DNA of 49,569 nucleotides from Marinobacterium profundum (GCF_001528745.1 NZ_BCNS01000096.1:1-49569), one strand, 5' to 3'. Numbered from the stretch's first letter, positions 18,649 to 27,867 are shown. A program made the numbers and translations. The notes: generated by a model from the letters alone, not told the origin.

Positions 18649-18912
18649 TTAGTGCGACTCGCTGGCCGCCTGCTGTGCCTGCTTTTGCTCCAGCATCATC
18701 TCACCCATCTTGCGACCGAAGACTTCCATCACCGCATCCGGGTTGTCCTGGCACTCTTCAAATGCCGACACCATGGCCTGCAGTGTGGGCAGGGTTTTGT
18801 CCACCAGCTCGTTGATGTAAACCTCAGCCGTTACATTGGTATAACGCTCGTAGTCCGCAAAAAGCTTTGCCGCCTGTTCGCTGAGTTTGATTTCCACGCT
18901 TGCTGCAGCCAT
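18649..18912 (-). CDS. Small protein of unknown function (87 aa)
   Basis: I do not recognise this gene. The protein begins MAAASVEIKLSEQAAKLFADYE, is acidic and helical, and ends in a Gln/Ala-rich tail (MLEQKQAQQAASESH). AAGG is 7 bases before the ATG, and composition resembles its neighbours, so it is probably real. The N-terminal half (VEIKLSEQAAKLFADYERYTNVTAEVYINELVDKT runs over residues 6-40) loosely recalls ribbon-helix-helix proteins: one short beta strand followed by two helices. It is convergent with one DUF3461 gene and divergent from the second. A DNA-binding role is only a guess. Confidence 0.6.
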   Translation of the reverse strand: MAAASVEIKLSEQAAKLFADYERYTNVTAEVYINELVDKTLPTLQAMVSAFEECQDNPDAVMEVFGRKMGEMMLEQKQAQQAASESH

Positions 18913-19216
18913 ATCGTCACCTTCGTTTTTTTATAGCAGTGTTTTATAAACAGAGGCGCCATTCAGGGCGCATGATTGCATCATGACCAGCAAGGCCCGC
19001 TGTGGCTAGATCCAGCCTTGCTGCCTGGGTGGAACCAAGCGCGCCTTTCCCGTCTGCCTGACTGGCATCATCGTTCAGTGGCGACTGGCGCTAGAGCAAT
19101 GCCGCCAAAGCCCCTACCCTGTCAGACGGACCATCATGGCTCTCCCCCTATATACAAGGACAGGACTGCCGCTCAGCCCAACTGCCGCCACCCTTTGCCG
19201 ACAAGCTGGAGATCTC
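18913..19216. other. Spacer between the 87-aa gene and the second DUF3461 gene
   Basis: This 304-bp region lies between divergent genes and should contain both promoters. I see no clear operator or -35/-10 pair. An in-frame ATG at 19136 could extend the DUF3461 protein by 27 residues, but the extension does not match the paralogue. Confidence 0.4.
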
Positions 19217-19558
19217 ATGCACAAGTACCCGACACTCTCTGCCATGGGAATTACCGAGGTTGAGTCCATTGCGCGCTATGCGCTCAAGGAAGGCAGCCAC
19301 AGCGACGAACTCAAGATCTACTTCCACAGCACTGACGGCAGTAGCCTGCCTCACAGCATGAAATTCGATTTCCCCCACGCGGCCAAAAATACCTCCGCCG
19401 CCGAGTTGCTCGGCGCTCTGGGCGAATTGCAGCAACTGACCCGCCAGGGCCAACCCGCAGCCACACGGGAGCAGCTGCTGAGCGAGCTGAGCCACCTCGA
19501 AAAGGTCGTCAGCGCCAAGATCGCGGAGATGCGTTTCAACCTGAAACAGTGGCACTGA
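19217..19558 (+). CDS. DUF3461 family protein, copy 2
   Basis: Start ATG 19217 was chosen because GGAGA is well spaced (19208-19212) and the resulting MHKYPTLSAMGITEVESI aligns with the first residues of the copy at 18169. The 113-aa product lacks most of the basic middle of copy 1 (KRPKASLLSRSKKF is replaced by HSTDGSSLPHSMKF) but keeps the C-terminal helix. This suggests an old duplication followed by divergence. The function is unknown. It is convergent with the fucose dehydrogenase gene 38 bp away. Confidence 0.75.
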   Translation: MHKYPTLSAMGITEVESIARYALKEGSHSDELKIYFHSTDGSSLPHSMKFDFPHAAKNTSAAELLGALGELQQLTRQGQPAATREQLLSELSHLEKVVSAKIAEMRFNLKQWH

Positions 19559-19596
19559 CATCAGAGTACTGAAATAACAGCACCGAGACCCCAGTG

Positions 19597-20601
19597 TTAA
19601 CCGATGGTGACAGGAGCTATGTAGTTTCTGTCCATAAGTGCCTGCCAGAATTCAGCTGGAATCGAGTGTTCATACCAGTCAAGATTCTGCTGTATTCTGG
19701 CAGCGCTGGTCATGCCAATAACAACCGATTTGACGCAGGGATATAGCAGGGGGAACTGAATTGCGGCGGCGGGCAAGGGAACCCCATATTCACTGCATAC
19801 TTTTTCCAGCCCAATGACCTTGTCGATGACCTCAGACGGCGCTGCATCATAAAAATAGTGCCCTGCGCCGGCTGATCCCTTGGCGAGGATGCCCGAGTTA
19901 AAGGGCGCGGCCGCAATAAGTGAAACCTCTTTCTGGCTGCATCTGGCGGTAAAGCTTTCAGTAATTTCATTTTCAAGCAGCGTGAAGCAGTTAGCCACCA
20001 TAAAACAGTCAAAATCGGCCTGATCCAGCGCCGAATCACATGCCTGCCACTCATTAACGCCCAGGCCGATGGCCTTGACGGCCCCCTGATCGCGCAGCTC
20101 AGACATCGCCCTGAAGCCACTATCCATGGCAATACGGAATAGCTCTGGCAGCTTTTCCCCCTGGGTAAACACATCCAGATCATGCATCAGCAGCATATCA
20201 ATTTCAGCCACGCCCAGGCGTTGCAGCGAATCCTCAAAGGCACGCATGACCCCATCATAGGTGTAGTCATAATGACGTTTGAAGGGCGCCGCACCGACAA
20301 AACCGGCTTCTTCCATGGGTGCGTTTTTCTGCAGCGGATGCAGCAAACGCCCTACCTTGGTGGAGAGAAATATTTCATCCCGTGGCTTTTCATGCAACGC
20401 CAGCCCCAGGCGGCGCTCGGAAAGACCAGCGCCATAGTGGGGGGCGGTATCGTAATAGCGTACACCCTGACCCCAGGCCGCATTCACCGCCGCTTGGGCT
20501 TCAGTGTTGGTAATACTGCGAAATAAATTACCAATTCCTGCGGCACCGAAGCCCAACTCAGTTATCGGCGTACCGCTCCTGTCCATAACCCTGGTTTTCA
20601 T
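19597..20601 (-). CDS. Aldo/keto reductase, probable L-fucose (D-threo-aldose) 1-dehydrogenase
   Basis: The 334-aa protein starts at ATG 20601 (MKTRVMDRSGTPITELGFG); a TTG six codons upstream is less likely. The AKR tetrad is present: D51 and Y56 in YDTAPHYG, K82, and H140 in LLMHD. This subfamily oxidises L-fucose and related sugars to the 1,5-lactone with NAD(P). It is the first enzyme of the non-phosphorylative fucose pathway, whose other genes lie just upstream. A 275-bp gap with an inverted repeat (GGACAAA 20682-20688, TTTGTCC 20704-20710) separates it from the FAH hydrolase gene, so it may have a separate promoter. D-arabinose or L-galactose are alternative substrates. Confidence 0.85.
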   Translation of the reverse strand: MKTRVMDRSGTPITELGFGAAGIGNLFRSITNTEAQAAVNAAWGQGVRYYDTAPHYGAGLSERRLGLALHEKPRDEIFLSTKVGRLLHPLQKNAPMEEAGFVGAAPFKRHYDYTYDGVMRAFEDSLQRLGVAEIDMLLMHDLDVFTQGEKLPELFRIAMDSGFRAMSELRDQGAVKAIGLGVNEWQACDSALDQADFDCFMVANCFTLLENEITESFTARCSQKEVSLIAAAPFNSGILAKGSAGAGHYFYDAAPSEVIDKVIGLEKVCSEYGVPLPAAAIQFPLLYPCVKSVVIGMTSAARIQQNLDWYEHSIPAEFWQALMDRNYIAPVTIG

Positions 20602-20876
20602 GATTAAAGTCCACGTCAATTTTTATGGGTATTTAGGGGAAGGCCAGTCCATAAACTTTATTTAAATACTTCTAACCCGGTGGACAAACAGATTCCCTCC
20701 CGATTTGTCCGTCACGTCCGGCTGAATACTCGGCAGGCAAGTTGCTGCTTTGATTCTTGCGGATTAATACTCTGTCGCAGGATGAGCAAAATTCCACCGG
20801 GCTCAGTTGTGCAGGCAGCGGTCAGATAAAAAACGGGATCAGCGCTGTCTGTATACATTTTCAAACGACAAGCTGC
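20602..20876. other. Spacer upstream of fucose dehydrogenase gene
   Basis: This 275-bp region contains a perfect 7-bp inverted repeat GGACAAA (20682-20688) / TTTGTCC (20704-20710) and an AT-rich stretch (20650-20670) that could hold a minus-strand promoter. It does not contain the ACTAACATGTTAGT palindrome seen at the GntR promoter. Confidence 0.35.
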
Positions 20877-21737
20877 TTACAGATCAAAGGCACGCACGAG
20901 CTGGCGTTGCTCGCCCAGTCTATCGATGCCCAAACGCATCACTTCACCGCCTTTGAGATATTTCGGTGGATTCATGCCCAGACCCACGCCCGGCGGGGTT
21001 CCAGTCGAAATAATGTCACCGGGTTGCAGGCTCATGAACTGACTGCAATAGGCGATAAGGAAAGGCACCTTGTACACCATGGTCGCCGTAGTGCCATTCT
21101 GGTAGCGATTTCCGTCAACCTCGAGCCAAAGGCCCAGTTCATCTGGGTTACCTACCTCGTCGGGCGTAACCAGCCAGGGTCCTGTAGGGCCGAAAGTGTC
21201 ACACCCCTTGCCCTTGTCCCAGGTGCCCGAGCGCTCGAGCTGGTACTCTCGCTCCGAAATATCATTGATAACGCAGAAACCAGCCACATGCTTCATGGCA
21301 TCCGCTTCATCGATATAGGAGCCGCCTGTACCTATCACCACACCCAGTTCAACTTCCCAATCCGTTTTCTGGGAGCCGCGGGGGATTTGAATATCATCGT
21401 TAGGCCCAACAATAGCCGAAGTCCATTTACTGAACATCACAGGCTCAGGAGGCACCGGCATACCGGATTCCTCAGCGTGATCGGCATAGTTCAAGCCGAT
21501 ACAGATAAACTTGCCCACAGCGCCAACACAGGCACCCAGGCGCAGGTCTTGCTGCGGCGTGCCTGCAACGATCGGCAGCGTGCTGATATCCAGCCCTTGC
21601 AAGCGCGCGATACTGTCGCGGCCAAGCGCAGCTCCGGCGATATCTGGCACTATCGCAGAGAGATCGCGGACCTGGCCGTTCTCATCCAGAACACCTGGTT
21701 TTTCCTGGCCTGCCAACCCGTAGCGTAGAAGCTTCAT
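20877..21737 (-). CDS. Fumarylacetoacetate hydrolase family protein, probable 2,4-diketo-3-deoxy-L-fuconate hydrolase
   Basis: This 286-aa enzyme has the FAH-fold metal site: E128 and E130 in DWEVELGVVIG and D159 in VINDISERE, plus the GLNYADHAEE and STGTPPGVG signatures. In the non-phosphorylative fucose and rhamnose pathways this family cleaves the 2,4-diketo-3-deoxy acid to pyruvate and L-lactate. All earlier steps of the fucose route are encoded next to it, which supports that role over other FAH activities such as acylpyruvate hydrolysis. It follows the sugar-binding protein gene on the same strand with an 82-bp gap containing a strong hairpin. Confidence 0.85.
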   Translation of the reverse strand: MKLLRYGLAGQEKPGVLDENGQVRDLSAIVPDIAGAALGRDSIARLQGLDISTLPIVAGTPQQDLRLGACVGAVGKFICIGLNYADHAEESGMPVPPEPVMFSKWTSAIVGPNDDIQIPRGSQKTDWEVELGVVIGTGGSYIDEADAMKHVAGFCVINDISEREYQLERSGTWDKGKGCDTFGPTGPWLVTPDEVGNPDELGLWLEVDGNRYQNGTTATMVYKVPFLIAYCSQFMSLQPGDIISTGTPPGVGLGMNPPKYLKGGEVMRLGIDRLGEQRQLVRAFDL

Positions 21738-21775
21738 GTAGATTTCCTGTTGTTGAATCCGTGTTGAGGGATAAA

Positions 21776-21808
21776 GGCATGACCCGGTAATTTAAGCCGG
21801 ATCATGCC
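21776..21808 (-). terminator. Hairpin after the sugar-binding protein gene
   Basis: GGCATGACCCGG (21776-21787) pairs with CCGGATCATGCC (21797-21808) with one mismatch. On the minus strand it follows the binding-protein stop (21820) and leads into TTTATCCC. It probably stabilises the binding-protein mRNA or partly terminates, so the binding protein can be made in excess over downstream enzymes. Confidence 0.65.
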
Positions 21809-21819
21809 CCTGAAAACGA

Positions 21820-22767
21820 TTAATCGTAGAGCACAGCGGCAATCTTGGGCTCGTCAATGTTCGACGCATCATAATAGTAAAAGCCGGTATCTATGATCTC
21901 GGGGAGCTTCTCGCCACGATAGGCACTCAGGGCGGCCTTGACGGTTTCATAGCCAATGCCGACAGGGTTCTGCGTGATAGCACCGGCCATCACCCCTTCA
22001 CGAATCGCATTGGTCTGGGCTTTGCCAGAGTCGTAGCCAATGATGACAAGATCGGTCGCGCTCATCTCGCGCACGGCATTCACAATACCAATGGCAGAAC
22101 CTTCGTTGGTGCCAAACATGCCAGAAAGGCCCGGGTTCGCAATCAAAATGGCCTTGGCCACTTCAGTCGATTGCAGCTGGTCACCCTGGCCATACTGCAC
22201 CGAGACCACTTCAACATCCGGATAGGCCTCTGCAATGCGGTTGAGGAAACCGTCGCGACGGTCGATGCCAGTACGGCTGGTCTGGTCATGGGCGACCACT
22301 GCCACTTTCCCTGCCCCGCCAATGAATTCCGCCATCTTGTCTGCGGCCAGCGCCGCCGCCGCGACATTGTCAGTCGTGGCGGTGGTTACCGGGATATCGC
22401 TCTCCACACCGCTATCAAAGGCGACGACCGAGATACCCGCCTCGGCAGCCTTGCGCAGCAGCGGGATGGCAGCCTGACTATCGAGGGCGGCAAAGCCAAT
22501 GGCGCTGGGCTTGTTGGCCAGCGCCGCGGCAAGCATGTCGATCTGACGATCCACCATAGTTTCACTGTCAGGACCTTCAAAAGTGACCCGCACATCAAAT
22601 TCTGCAGCCGCCTGATCAGCACCTAATTTCACAGCCTGCCAGAATTGATGCTGAAATCCTTTTGAAATCAGCGGGATATAAATTTCTTCCTGGGCCATAG
22701 CAGCAGGAGCGGTAACGCTCAGAGTGATTGCACCAATAACGCCAAGTAGCGTGCGACGTGTCAACAT
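21820..22767 (-). CDS. Sugar ABC transporter periplasmic binding protein (RbsB type)
   Basis: This 315-aa protein has a signal peptide (TRRTLLGVIGAITLSV..AMAQ, cleavage after about residue 25). The mature part is a type I periplasmic binding protein like RbsB, with stretches such as QIDMLAAAL and GMFGTNEGSAIGIVNAVRE. It should capture a sugar, probably L-fucose from context, and deliver it to the permease encoded just upstream. The twin-arginine-like start is short and may not be a true Tat signal. The gene is third in the ATPase, permease, binding-protein order and ends in a hairpin. Confidence 0.9.
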   Translation of the reverse strand: MLTRRTLLGVIGAITLSVTAPAAMAQEEIYIPLISKGFQHQFWQAVKLGADQAAAEFDVRVTFEGPDSETMVDRQIDMLAAALANKPSAIGFAALDSQAAIPLLRKAAEAGISVVAFDSGVESDIPVTTATTDNVAAAALAADKMAEFIGGAGKVAVVAHDQTSRTGIDRRDGFLNRIAEAYPDVEVVSVQYGQGDQLQSTEVAKAILIANPGLSGMFGTNEGSAIGIVNAVREMSATDLVIIGYDSGKAQTNAIREGVMAGAITQNPVGIGYETVKAALSAYRGEKLPEIIDTGFYYYDASNIDEPKIAAVLYD

Positions 22768-22868
22768 GTTGATTTCCTCAGTTTCTGTTTTTTTTGGGTC
22801 GAGGTTGTGCGGGGACTCTGGATCGCCCCCTCACAGGGTTAAAAACTGTTTCGGTTGGTAATTCGATA

Positions 22869-23894
22869 TCAGGCTTTCTTGCGACGCATCATGTCGGCAT
22901 AAACGGCCAAAATGATAATTGCTCCGGTCACCACGGTTTGCCATTCCTGGGCGACCGAGAGAACCCGCAAACCGTTGGTCAACACCGCCATGATCAGGGC
23001 CCCGATCAGGGTACCGAGGATAGTGCCCCGCCCGCCGGACAGTGAGGTTCCACCTATAACAACAGCGGCAATGGCCTCAAGTTCGTACCCCAAACCCAGG
23101 GCCGGCTGCGCAGAATTAAGACGCGAAGCGATCAGCAGCCCGCCGATGCCGCAAATACCGCCGGCCAGGGCGTAGATCGCCATCTTCCAGCCATCCGTAT
23201 TGACGCCGGACAGACGCACCGCCTCTTCGTTGGAGCCCAGTGCAAAGGCATAGCGCCCAAGCACGGTGCGGCCGAGGATATAACTGGCAGCCGCGGCGAC
23301 CAGGAAGAGGATGAGCACACCGTTGGGAATGGGCAGCGCCGGAATGATTTCACCAATCAGGGATCCACGGGAAATCAGGTCAAAACCGGGCGTGTCATTG
23401 AAATAAATCGGACGGGTGCCCGAAATTACCAGCGACAGTCCCTTGAGAATCAGCATCATGCCCAGTGTGGCGATAAAGGGCGGGATCTTCATCTTGGCCA
23501 CAAAGGTGCCGGAACAAAGACCACAGAGTGCACCGGTCGCAATGGCAGCCACCACGCCCAGGGGCAACGGCATACCCGCGTAGGTCAATACGACACCGGC
23601 CATCACCGCCGTGAACGTCATCAGGGTGCCGACGGACAGGTCGATGCCGCCGGTGATAATCACCAGGGTTGCGGCTATCGCCAGCACGCCATTAACCGAG
23701 GTCGCCTGCAGGATGGCGATCATGTTGGAGGTCTGCATAAAATTGGGTGAGACCAGGGAGAAAGCGATCAGCAGCACTATAAGGCTGGCAAAGGCCAGCA
23801 GCCGCTGATGGGTCCCCATTTCAATCAGCCGGGACAACAGGCTTTTGGGTTTTTCGGGGGGCACTGTGGTTATAGTCGGGTTTACGGCACTCAT
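22869..23894 (-). CDS. Sugar ABC transporter permease (RbsC type)
   Basis: This 341-aa inner-membrane protein has about eight to ten hydrophobic segments and the RbsC/branched-chain permease-like signature GGIDLSVGTLMTF. It also has the conserved GGTSLSGGRGTILGTLIGAL stretch near residue 280 that contacts the ATPase. The ATPase stop overlaps its ATG (23894), showing coupling. A basic cytoplasmic tail (DMMRRKKA) ends the protein. The substrate is inferred from the fucose enzymes in the same operon. Confidence 0.92.
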   Translation of the reverse strand: MSAVNPTITTVPPEKPKSLLSRLIEMGTHQRLLAFASLIVLLIAFSLVSPNFMQTSNMIAILQATSVNGVLAIAATLVIITGGIDLSVGTLMTFTAVMAGVVLTYAGMPLPLGVVAAIATGALCGLCSGTFVAKMKIPPFIATLGMMLILKGLSLVISGTRPIYFNDTPGFDLISRGSLIGEIIPALPIPNGVLILFLVAAAASYILGRTVLGRYAFALGSNEEAVRLSGVNTDGWKMAIYALAGGICGIGGLLIASRLNSAQPALGLGYELEAIAAVVIGGTSLSGGRGTILGTLIGALIMAVLTNGLRVLSVAQEWQTVVTGAIIILAVYADMMRRKKA

Positions 23895-25417
23895 TATTTT
23901 TCTCCTGCCAGCGATACGCTAGCTTCACGCTGCGTGGCCAATTGCATGATTGCTTCCTGGGTTGTACCCGCACCACCTGGCAGAATGCCGGTCAGGCGCC
24001 CTTCACACATAACGGCAATGCGGTGACTGAGGCGCATGACCTCGGGCAGCTCGGACGAAATCACTATGATCGCGCGACCCTGGCCCGCCAGTTCCTCAAG
24101 TAGCTTGTAGATTTCAGACTTGGCGCCTATATCGATACCACGGGTGGGTTCGTCGAAAATCAGAATATCGCAGTCCCGCAGCAGCCATTTGGCGATAACC
24201 ACTTTTTGCTGATTACCCCCGGAAAGAAACCGAACCTCCTGCCGGTCAGACGGCGTACGAATACCCAACTGGCTGATATAACCGACAGCGACATCCTTCA
24301 TCGCCTTTTCATCCAGCACGCCCGCCCGGCTGGTAAAGGTATTCAGGCTTGCCAGGGATATATTTGCGCGCACATCCATGCCCGTGGCTAGGCCAAAGTG
24401 CTTGCGATCCTCCGACAGATAACCAATTCCGGCAAAGACAGCGTCGTTGGGAGACTTGATGCTGCGAACCTTGCCGTGAACCCTGATCTCGCCGCTCTCC
24501 AGCGGATCGGCGCCAAAGATTGCACGGGCCACTTCGGTACGGCCGGCGCCCATGAGACCGGCAAATCCGAGTATCTCGCCCTTTTTTACAGAAAAGCTGA
24601 CGTCGCGTATTTCTGCGCCTCGATTGAGCTGCCTGACTTCAAGCGCGACTTCGTTGCCAGAGGTGTCCGGCACTACCAGCGGGTTTTCCTGCACCTCACG
24701 GCCGACCATCATCGAGATAATTCGGCTCAGCGGCGTCTCGCTCGCCTGCACAGTGTCGACGTATTCGCCATCGCGCATAACGGTTACCCGATCTGCAATC
24801 TGCTTTATCTCGTCCATCTTGTGGCTGATATAGATGATGCCCACGCCCTCAGCCTTGAGCTGGCGAATGATGCCAAAGAGTTCAGCGATTTCCGCATCAT
24901 TCAGTGCCGCCGTAGGTTCATCCATGATGAGCACACGAGAGCGGAATGACAGCGCCTTGGCGATCTCGATCATCTGCTGTTTGGCAATCGTCAGAGTCCC
25001 GACAATGGCCTTGGGATCAAGTTTCAGGTTCATCGTGGCGAAAATTTCCGCCGTCTGCTGGTTCAGGGCACGCTCATCCAAACGCCCCAAAAAACCTCTG
25101 GGCTCACGTCCGATAAATACATTCTGCGCAACCGTCAGATCGTTCATCAGGCTGAGTTCCTGATGGATTATTCCGATACCCAACTCCTGCGCCTCACGTG
25201 GTCCAGCCGGTTCAGCCAGCTCACCCCGAACCCAGACGTCACCGCCATCGCGCTTGTATATGCCCGACAGGACCTTCATCAGAGTCGACTTGCCGGCACC
25301 GTTTTCCCCCATCAGCGCGTGGACTTCTCCCTCAGCCAGATCAAACTGCACACTCTTCAGCGAATGCACCCCTGGAAACCACTTTTCGATCCCGTGCATT
25401 TTGACAAGTAGTGTCAT
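23894..25417 (-). CDS. Sugar ABC transporter ATP-binding protein (RbsA type, two ABC domains)
   Basis: I start it at ATG 25417 ([20 protein letters not shown], 507 aa), with GGAGG 8 bases upstream; the TTG at 25432 overlaps that site. There are two ABC domains. The first has Walker [10 protein letters not shown] near residue 37 and Walker [12 protein letters not shown]. The second has a degenerate P-loop (GLMGAGRTE) as in RbsA, signature [15 protein letters not shown] and Walker [13 protein letters not shown]. It powers import of the sugar with the permease encoded at 22869-23894, and the stop overlaps the permease start codon. Confidence 0.94.
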   Translation of the reverse strand: MTLLVKMHGIEKWFPGVHSLKSVQFDLAEGEVHALMGENGAGKSTLMKVLSGIYKRDGGDVWVRGELAEPAGPREAQELGIGIIHQELSLMNDLTVAQNVFIGREPRGFLGRLDERALNQQTAEIFATMNLKLDPKAIVGTLTIAKQQMIEIAKALSFRSRVLIMDEPTAALNDAEIAELFGIIRQLKAEGVGIIYISHKMDEIKQIADRVTVMRDGEYVDTVQASETPLSRIISMMVGREVQENPLVVPDTSGNEVALEVRQLNRGAEIRDVSFSVKKGEILGFAGLMGAGRTEVARAIFGADPLESGEIRVHGKVRSIKSPNDAVFAGIGYLSEDRKHFGLATGMDVRANISLASLNTFTSRAGVLDEKAMKDVAVGYISQLGIRTPSDRQEVRFLSGGNQQKVVIAKWLLRDCDILIFDEPTRGIDIGAKSEIYKLLEELAGQGRAIIVISSELPEVMRLSHRIAVMCEGRLTGILPGGAGTTQEAIMQLATQREASVSLAGEK

Positions 25418-25470
25418 CCCGCAACCCTCCAAAACCTATTTTAATAATTATTAGATGGTGAGGTTTCTCG

Positions 25471-26220
25471 TCAGATGGTGACTCCGCCGTCAACCAGCAT
25501 CGCCTGTCCTGTCACAAGCTGGCTTTCATCTGAAAGCAGATAAGCGACCATATGCGCAATGTCGGATGCTTGAGCCAAACGCCCCATGGGCTGGCGGGCG
25601 ATAAAATCTTTCTCGGCCTGAACCGGATCAGCCGCAGCCGCAATGCGTCCGCGCAGGGATGGCGTATCAACTGTGCCAGGGCAAAGCGCATTGCAACGCA
25701 GGCCCTGCTTTACATAATCAGCGGCAATCGCCTTGGTCAGCCCAATGACCGCAGCCTTGGTTGTGCCATAGGCGGTACGGGCAGGAAAACCCTTAATAGA
25801 GGATGCCATAGACGCCATGTTCAGGATCGAAACACTCCCGGTTTGCTGCGCGCGCTGCAACATGCCAGGTAAAAAAGCGCGGCACATGCGGATCATGGAG
25901 GTTACGTTCAGACTGACACTGAAGTCCCAGTCTTCATCTGAAAGCTCGAGTATGGTGCCGTGATGCACAAAACCGGCGCAGTTAAAGAGTCCGTCCAGCC
26001 CTGGCAACTCTGCGGCGAGCGCGTTGACAGCCTCGGCATCGGTCACATCCAGAAAGCGGGTCTCGATTAAGTCTGACTCGCGCTGCAAACTTTCGAGCGC
26101 ATCCAGATTGATATCGGTAGCAATAACCCGCGCACCCTGAGCGACGCAGGCCTGTACACTGGCTCGACCAATGCCTTGTCCGGCAGCAGTAATTAGAATT
26201 GTTTTGCCTTCAAGCCGCAT
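25471..26220 (-). CDS. Short-chain dehydrogenase, probable 2-keto-3-deoxy-L-fuconate dehydrogenase
   Basis: The 249-aa SDR has the cofactor motif TAAGQGIG (11-18), an acidic residue at D36 that favours NAD, NCAG (80-83), and the catalytic set S137/S140, Y151 and K155. It resembles the BDH2/DHRS6-like group that includes the 2-keto-3-deoxy-fuconate 4-dehydrogenases. In this pathway it would make 2,4-diketo-3-deoxy-L-fuconate for the FAH hydrolase. It lies 29 bp downstream of the UxaA-type dehydratase gene, giving a direct hand-off. An alternative substrate is 2-keto-3-deoxy-rhamnonate. Confidence 0.85.
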   Translation of the reverse strand: MRLEGKTILITAAGQGIGRASVQACVAQGARVIATDINLDALESLQRESDLIETRFLDVTDAEAVNALAAELPGLDGLFNCAGFVHHGTILELSDEDWDFSVSLNVTSMIRMCRAFLPGMLQRAQQTGSVSILNMASMASSIKGFPARTAYGTTKAAVIGLTKAIAADYVKQGLRCNALCPGTVDTPSLRGRIAAAADPVQAEKDFIARQPMGRLAQASDIAHMVAYLLSDESQLVTGQAMLVDGGVTI

Positions 26221-26249
26221 GCTTGATTCTCCTGTTTTAGTTTTTCAAA

Positions 26250-27773
26250 TCACATGACTGCGCCGATCTGCCAAGGCACAAACTCTGCCCCGCCAAATCC
26301 CAGCTCTTCACTTTTTGTCTGCTCGCCGGAGGCGACACGAATAATGAGTTCGAACAGCTCATGTCCCTTGTCTTTAATACTCACGCCGCTGGAAACAATG
26401 TCTCCGCAATTCAAATCCATGTCGTCAGACATGCGTGTATACATCTCTGTATTAGTGGCAAGTTTGATGCAGGGCGTTGGCTTGTAGCCGGAGACAGAAC
26501 CACGGCCTGTCGTAAAGACAATCAGATTTGCCCCGGAGGCGACCTGACCGGTTACCGAGCAGGGGTCGTAACCCGGACTGTCCATAAAGACAAAGCCCTT
26601 GGTGTCGATCGGTTCAGCGAAGAGGTAAACATCACTCAGAGGAGCTGTACCACTCTTGGCGACCGCGCCGAGTGACTTTTCGAGGATAGTGGTCAAGCCG
26701 CCGCGCTTGTTGCCAGGGCTGGGATTGTTGTCCATCTCCCCGCCATTACGCGCGCAGTAATTTTCCCACCAGCGCACCCGTGCAATCAGCTTTTCTGCCA
26801 CCTCTTGAGACACAGCGCGGCGGGTAAGCAAATGTTCAGCGCCATAGATCTCCGAGGTCTCAGACAAAATCGTGGTGCCGCCGTGGCGTACCAGCAGGTC
26901 CGAGGCATAGCCCAGTGCAGGGTTGGCCGTGATGCCGGAATAACCGTCCGAGCCACCACACTGCATCCCCACAGTGATAGCCGAAACCGGGGCGGGACTG
27001 CGCTCGGCACTATTGGCGATTGCAGCAATGGCGCGCAGCTCCTCAAGCCCTTTTTCAATGGTTTTGCGCGTCCCGCCCTCTGCCTGGATAGTCATATAGT
27101 GCAGGGCGCCATCTGCCCGAATCGAACGCCCGCCGACCAGAGCATCAACCTGCATCACCTCGCAGCCGAGACCCACCAGCAGAATTCCGCCGAAATTGGG
27201 GTGTCGCGCATATCCAGAAAGAGTGCGAAACAGGGTGTCGTAACCTTCGTCCTTGCCAGACATACCGCAGCCCGAGCTGTGAACGATAGGCACTATGCCG
27301 TCGATATTGGGAAATTCATCGAGCAGCCCGGATTTTTCCGCAGCCTCGGCGATGAAGCGGGCGACCGAGCCTGCACAGTTAACCGAGGTTAAAATTCCGA
27401 TGTAATTTCGAGTGCCTGTCTTGCCGTCTGCTCTGGCATACCCCATGAAGGTTCTTTCATCGCTCGCAACGGGCAGCGCGACACTTTGGCTCGCGAAAGC
27501 ATAGTCCTGCAAGTGCTCTCCCATCCCCAGGTTGTGCGTATGCACATGTGCACCCGCTGCAATATCTGCCGTGGCCTGACCAATGATCTGGCCATATCGA
27601 ATCAGATCTTGCCCCGCCTTGATTGGGCAAACTGCAACCTTGTGTCCACGCGCTACCGCTTGCTGCAGGCAAACATTGGCACCTTGCAGTGCATGCCCAG
27701 CGGTGAGATCGCAAAGAGCAACCACGACGTTGTCGTTTGGATGCAGGCGAATTGTCTCTGTAGCCTTACTCAC
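26250..27773 (-). CDS. UxaA-family dehydratase, probable L-fuconate dehydratase
   Basis: The protein resembles altronate dehydratase UxaA and galactarate dehydratase GarD. It has an N-terminal SAF domain (about residues 1-95, HTHNLGMGEHLQDYAF) and a large catalytic region with GTRNYIGILTSVNCAG, HSSGCGMSGKDEGYDTL and QCGGSDGYSGITANPALG. I prefer GTG 27773 (507 aa), which has AAGGGGG 7 bases upstream, over GTG 27800. All other enzymes of the fucose route are present and no enolase-superfamily fuconate dehydratase is, so this should convert L-fuconate to 2-keto-3-deoxy-L-fuconate. A similar UxaA-type assignment has been made for the Campylobacter jejuni fucose locus. Altronate dehydration is the alternative, but uxaB/uxaC are absent. 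Confidence 0.85.
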   Translation of the reverse strand: MSKATETIRLHPNDNVVVALCDLTAGHALQGANVCLQQAVARGHKVAVCPIKAGQDLIRYGQIIGQATADIAAGAHVHTHNLGMGEHLQDYAFASQSVALPVASDERTFMGYARADGKTGTRNYIGILTSVNCAGSVARFIAEAAEKSGLLDEFPNIDGIVPIVHSSGCGMSGKDEGYDTLFRTLSGYARHPNFGGILLVGLGCEVMQVDALVGGRSIRADGALHYMTIQAEGGTRKTIEKGLEELRAIAAIANSAERSPAPVSAITVGMQCGGSDGYSGITANPALGYASDLLVRHGGTTILSETSEIYGAEHLLTRRAVSQEVAEKLIARVRWWENYCARNGGEMDNNPSPGNKRGGLTTILEKSLGAVAKSGTAPLSDVYLFAEPIDTKGFVFMDSPGYDPCSVTGQVASGANLIVFTTGRGSVSGYKPTPCIKLATNTEMYTRMSDDMDLNCGDIVSSGVSIKDKGHELFELIIRVASGEQTKSEELGFGGAEFVPWQIGAVM

Positions 27774-27836
27774 GCTGAGCCCCCTTGTTCCGAAATTCAC
27801 ATTTCATGTGCCTTGTTGTATCCTCAAACTAGCACT

Positions 27837-27867
27837 CGACACATCTGTCGTCAACTAACATGTTAGT
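27837..27867. promoter_or_regulatory. Probable GntR operator in the fucose divergent promoter
   Basis: Two inverted repeats lie 10-40 bp upstream of the GntR gene. CGACA and TGTCG flank CATC at about 27837-27850, and the perfect 14-bp palindrome ACTAACATGTTAGT is at 27854-27867. They sit in the 103-bp spacer between the divergent UxaA and GntR genes and are well placed to control both. Which one the GntR protein binds cannot be told from sequence. Confidence 0.6.

Noticed and set aside
20757-21728. A 323-aa plus-strand open frame antisense to the FAH hydrolase gene.
   Set aside because: Antisense shadow; the FAH catalytic residues are all on the minus strand.
22768-22868. T-rich stretch (TTTTTTTT near 22787) between the permease and binding-protein genes.
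   Set aside because: It is on the wrong strand for a terminator of the minus-strand operon and has no stem.
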